NCBI RefSeq assembly: GCF_002777425.1
Contig: NZ_MDVC01000107.1
Location: forward strand, 62,001-126,000
Length of the DNA: 64,000 bases
Direction: 5' to 3'
Source: Snodgrassella alvi
Lineage (GTDB): Bacteria > Pseudomonadota > Gammaproteobacteria > Burkholderiales > Neisseriaceae
Within the stretch, counting starts at the first letter, position 1. Every line of letters starts with the position of its first letter. The notes beneath the pieces were generated by a model. That model made no database searches. It was given only the letters and a program-made list of their open reading frames with translations, and was not told the DNA's origin. Below, in pieces: positions 63,468 to 64,000 of the stretch. The translations under genes were made by a program, and so were the position numbers.

Positions 63468-64000
63468 ATGGAGTTATATTTGCCTATTGCCCTTTTAGTC
63501 ATATTGCTGGTTGTATTGCTTGTGCTGAAAAAGCGGCAGAAAGCGGGAGGTCATGCCAAAGGCAAAAGTGCTACCCGCAAAAAACAATCTGCATCCAAAC
63601 GTAATAAAGGTACAGAAAGCAAGGCTGCACCAGCTGGCGAAGAAGCGGCAGAACCGCTGGCAGATGAAGACTGGGACTGGCAACCCATGCAGCCAGACAA
63701 GGCTACAGTTTCTGTTGCCACTGTGGATCACCTTACTGAATATAAGGTTTATAAACAGTTTGGTTACTTCCAGAAAGCTGCTGACTCACTTGCTTCATAT
63801 CTGGAGCAGAATGCTGCTCAGCAGAGTCCGGCAATGGCCAATACACTGGTCAATGAACTGGCCGAGTTATGTGTAGAAGCCAAAAATACAGATAAGCTTG
63901 CTGAAGTAATTGATCAGTATCGCAATTATCTGCGACGGCCTGAGCTGGAAAATCTGATTCGTCAAGGCCTTGCCCTAGATGAGAATCACCTGGGCCTGCG
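63468..64000 (+). CDS. Membrane-anchored protein, 5' part only (3' end lies outside the window)
   Basis: From ATG 63468, after AGGGATG, the frame is open to the window's end, 177 codons so far. It has one membrane anchor (LLVILLVVLLVLKKR), a Lys/Ala-rich linker, then an acidic EEAAEPLADEDWDW region and an alpha-helical part that looks like a helical repeat, with YKQFGYFQKAADSL and LAEVIDQYRNYL. The pattern resembles the C-terminal/TPR-like parts of FimV-type pilus-related proteins, but I am not sure. It lies 144 bases downstream of mltA. Confidence 0.65.
   Translation, partial: MELYLPIALLVILLVVLLVLKKRQKAGGHAKGKSATRKKQSASKRNKGTESKAAPAGEEAAEPLADEDWDWQPMQPDKATVSVATVDHLTEYKVYKQFGYFQKAADSLASYLEQNAAQQSPAMANTLVNELAELCVEAKNTDKLAEVIDQYRNYLRRPELENLIRQGLALDENHLGL

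Overview
The window looks like the chromosome of a betaproteobacterium of the family Neisseriaceae. The evidence is a BirA-CoaX fusion, a paired bfrA/bfrB, an RTX protein preceded by a lipoprotein in the manner of neisserial frpD-frpC, and a MltA-type lytic transglycosylase. AT-rich spacers, several decaying genes and a lactate- and sulfur-centred gene set would suit a host-adapted genus such as Snodgrassella, but genus placement is inference. No obvious enrichment of the canonical neisserial DNA uptake sequence was noticed by eye.

Layout. 1-0.5 kb: 3' end of a leucine-rich-repeat gene. 0.9-9.7 kb (minus strand): a 1692-residue RTX protein preceded by three tandem copies of a lipoprotein gene; the two outer copies are each followed by an 86-codon truncated copy of the RTX N-terminus. 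10.2-15.7 kb (minus): a GC-rich surface-polysaccharide cluster (sugar-phosphate transferase, GT2, Stealth phosphotransferase, GT32-like transferase, flippase), continuing upstream into SPOR, birA-coaX and mrp. 20-27.4 kb: FadL-like porin, a YghA-like SDR, a KAS III gene followed by the wreckage of its operon, and bfrA/bfrB. 27.5-32.8 kb: sulfate assimilation (cysG divergent from cysH-cysD-hydrolase-cysN).

32.8-39.6 kb is an AT-rich accessory island: a divergent phage-type switch (XRE/ORF6C repressor versus Ner-like protein), a LexA-like S24 repressor, a RadC/JAB protein with a coiled-coil tail, and a KAP P-loop NTPase, with several perfect palindromes but no visible integrase or phage structural genes. 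It separates cysN from ldh and cysJ. From 40 to 64 kb the content is mostly housekeeping: cysJ, an acyltransferase, an MFS carrier, rnpB, an ABC exporter, dld, mgtE, prmC, a site-2-protease-like protein lacking its metal ligands, a YciO-type protein, a macrodomain protein, the RtcB-PrfH rescue pair, a YetF-like protein, initiator tRNA-fMet, mutS, mltA and the start of a membrane protein that runs off the end.

How the genes work together. The cys genes take sulfate through APS to sulfite (cysD/cysN, cysH) and supply part of the sulfite reductase (cysJ) plus its sirohaem (cysG); cysI is not in the window. The NAD-linked L-lactate dehydrogenase and the quinone-linked D-lactate dehydrogenase point to a lactate-rich niche. 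The lipoprotein/RTX locus, the capsule-type cluster and the KAP/RadC island are the regions most likely to mediate competition, surface variation or phage interaction. At least three independent loci carry inactivating changes (KAS III operon, an aldo/keto reductase, a GNAT acetyltransferase), which indicates ongoing gene loss. All assignments come from reading sequence and motifs; no database search was possible.
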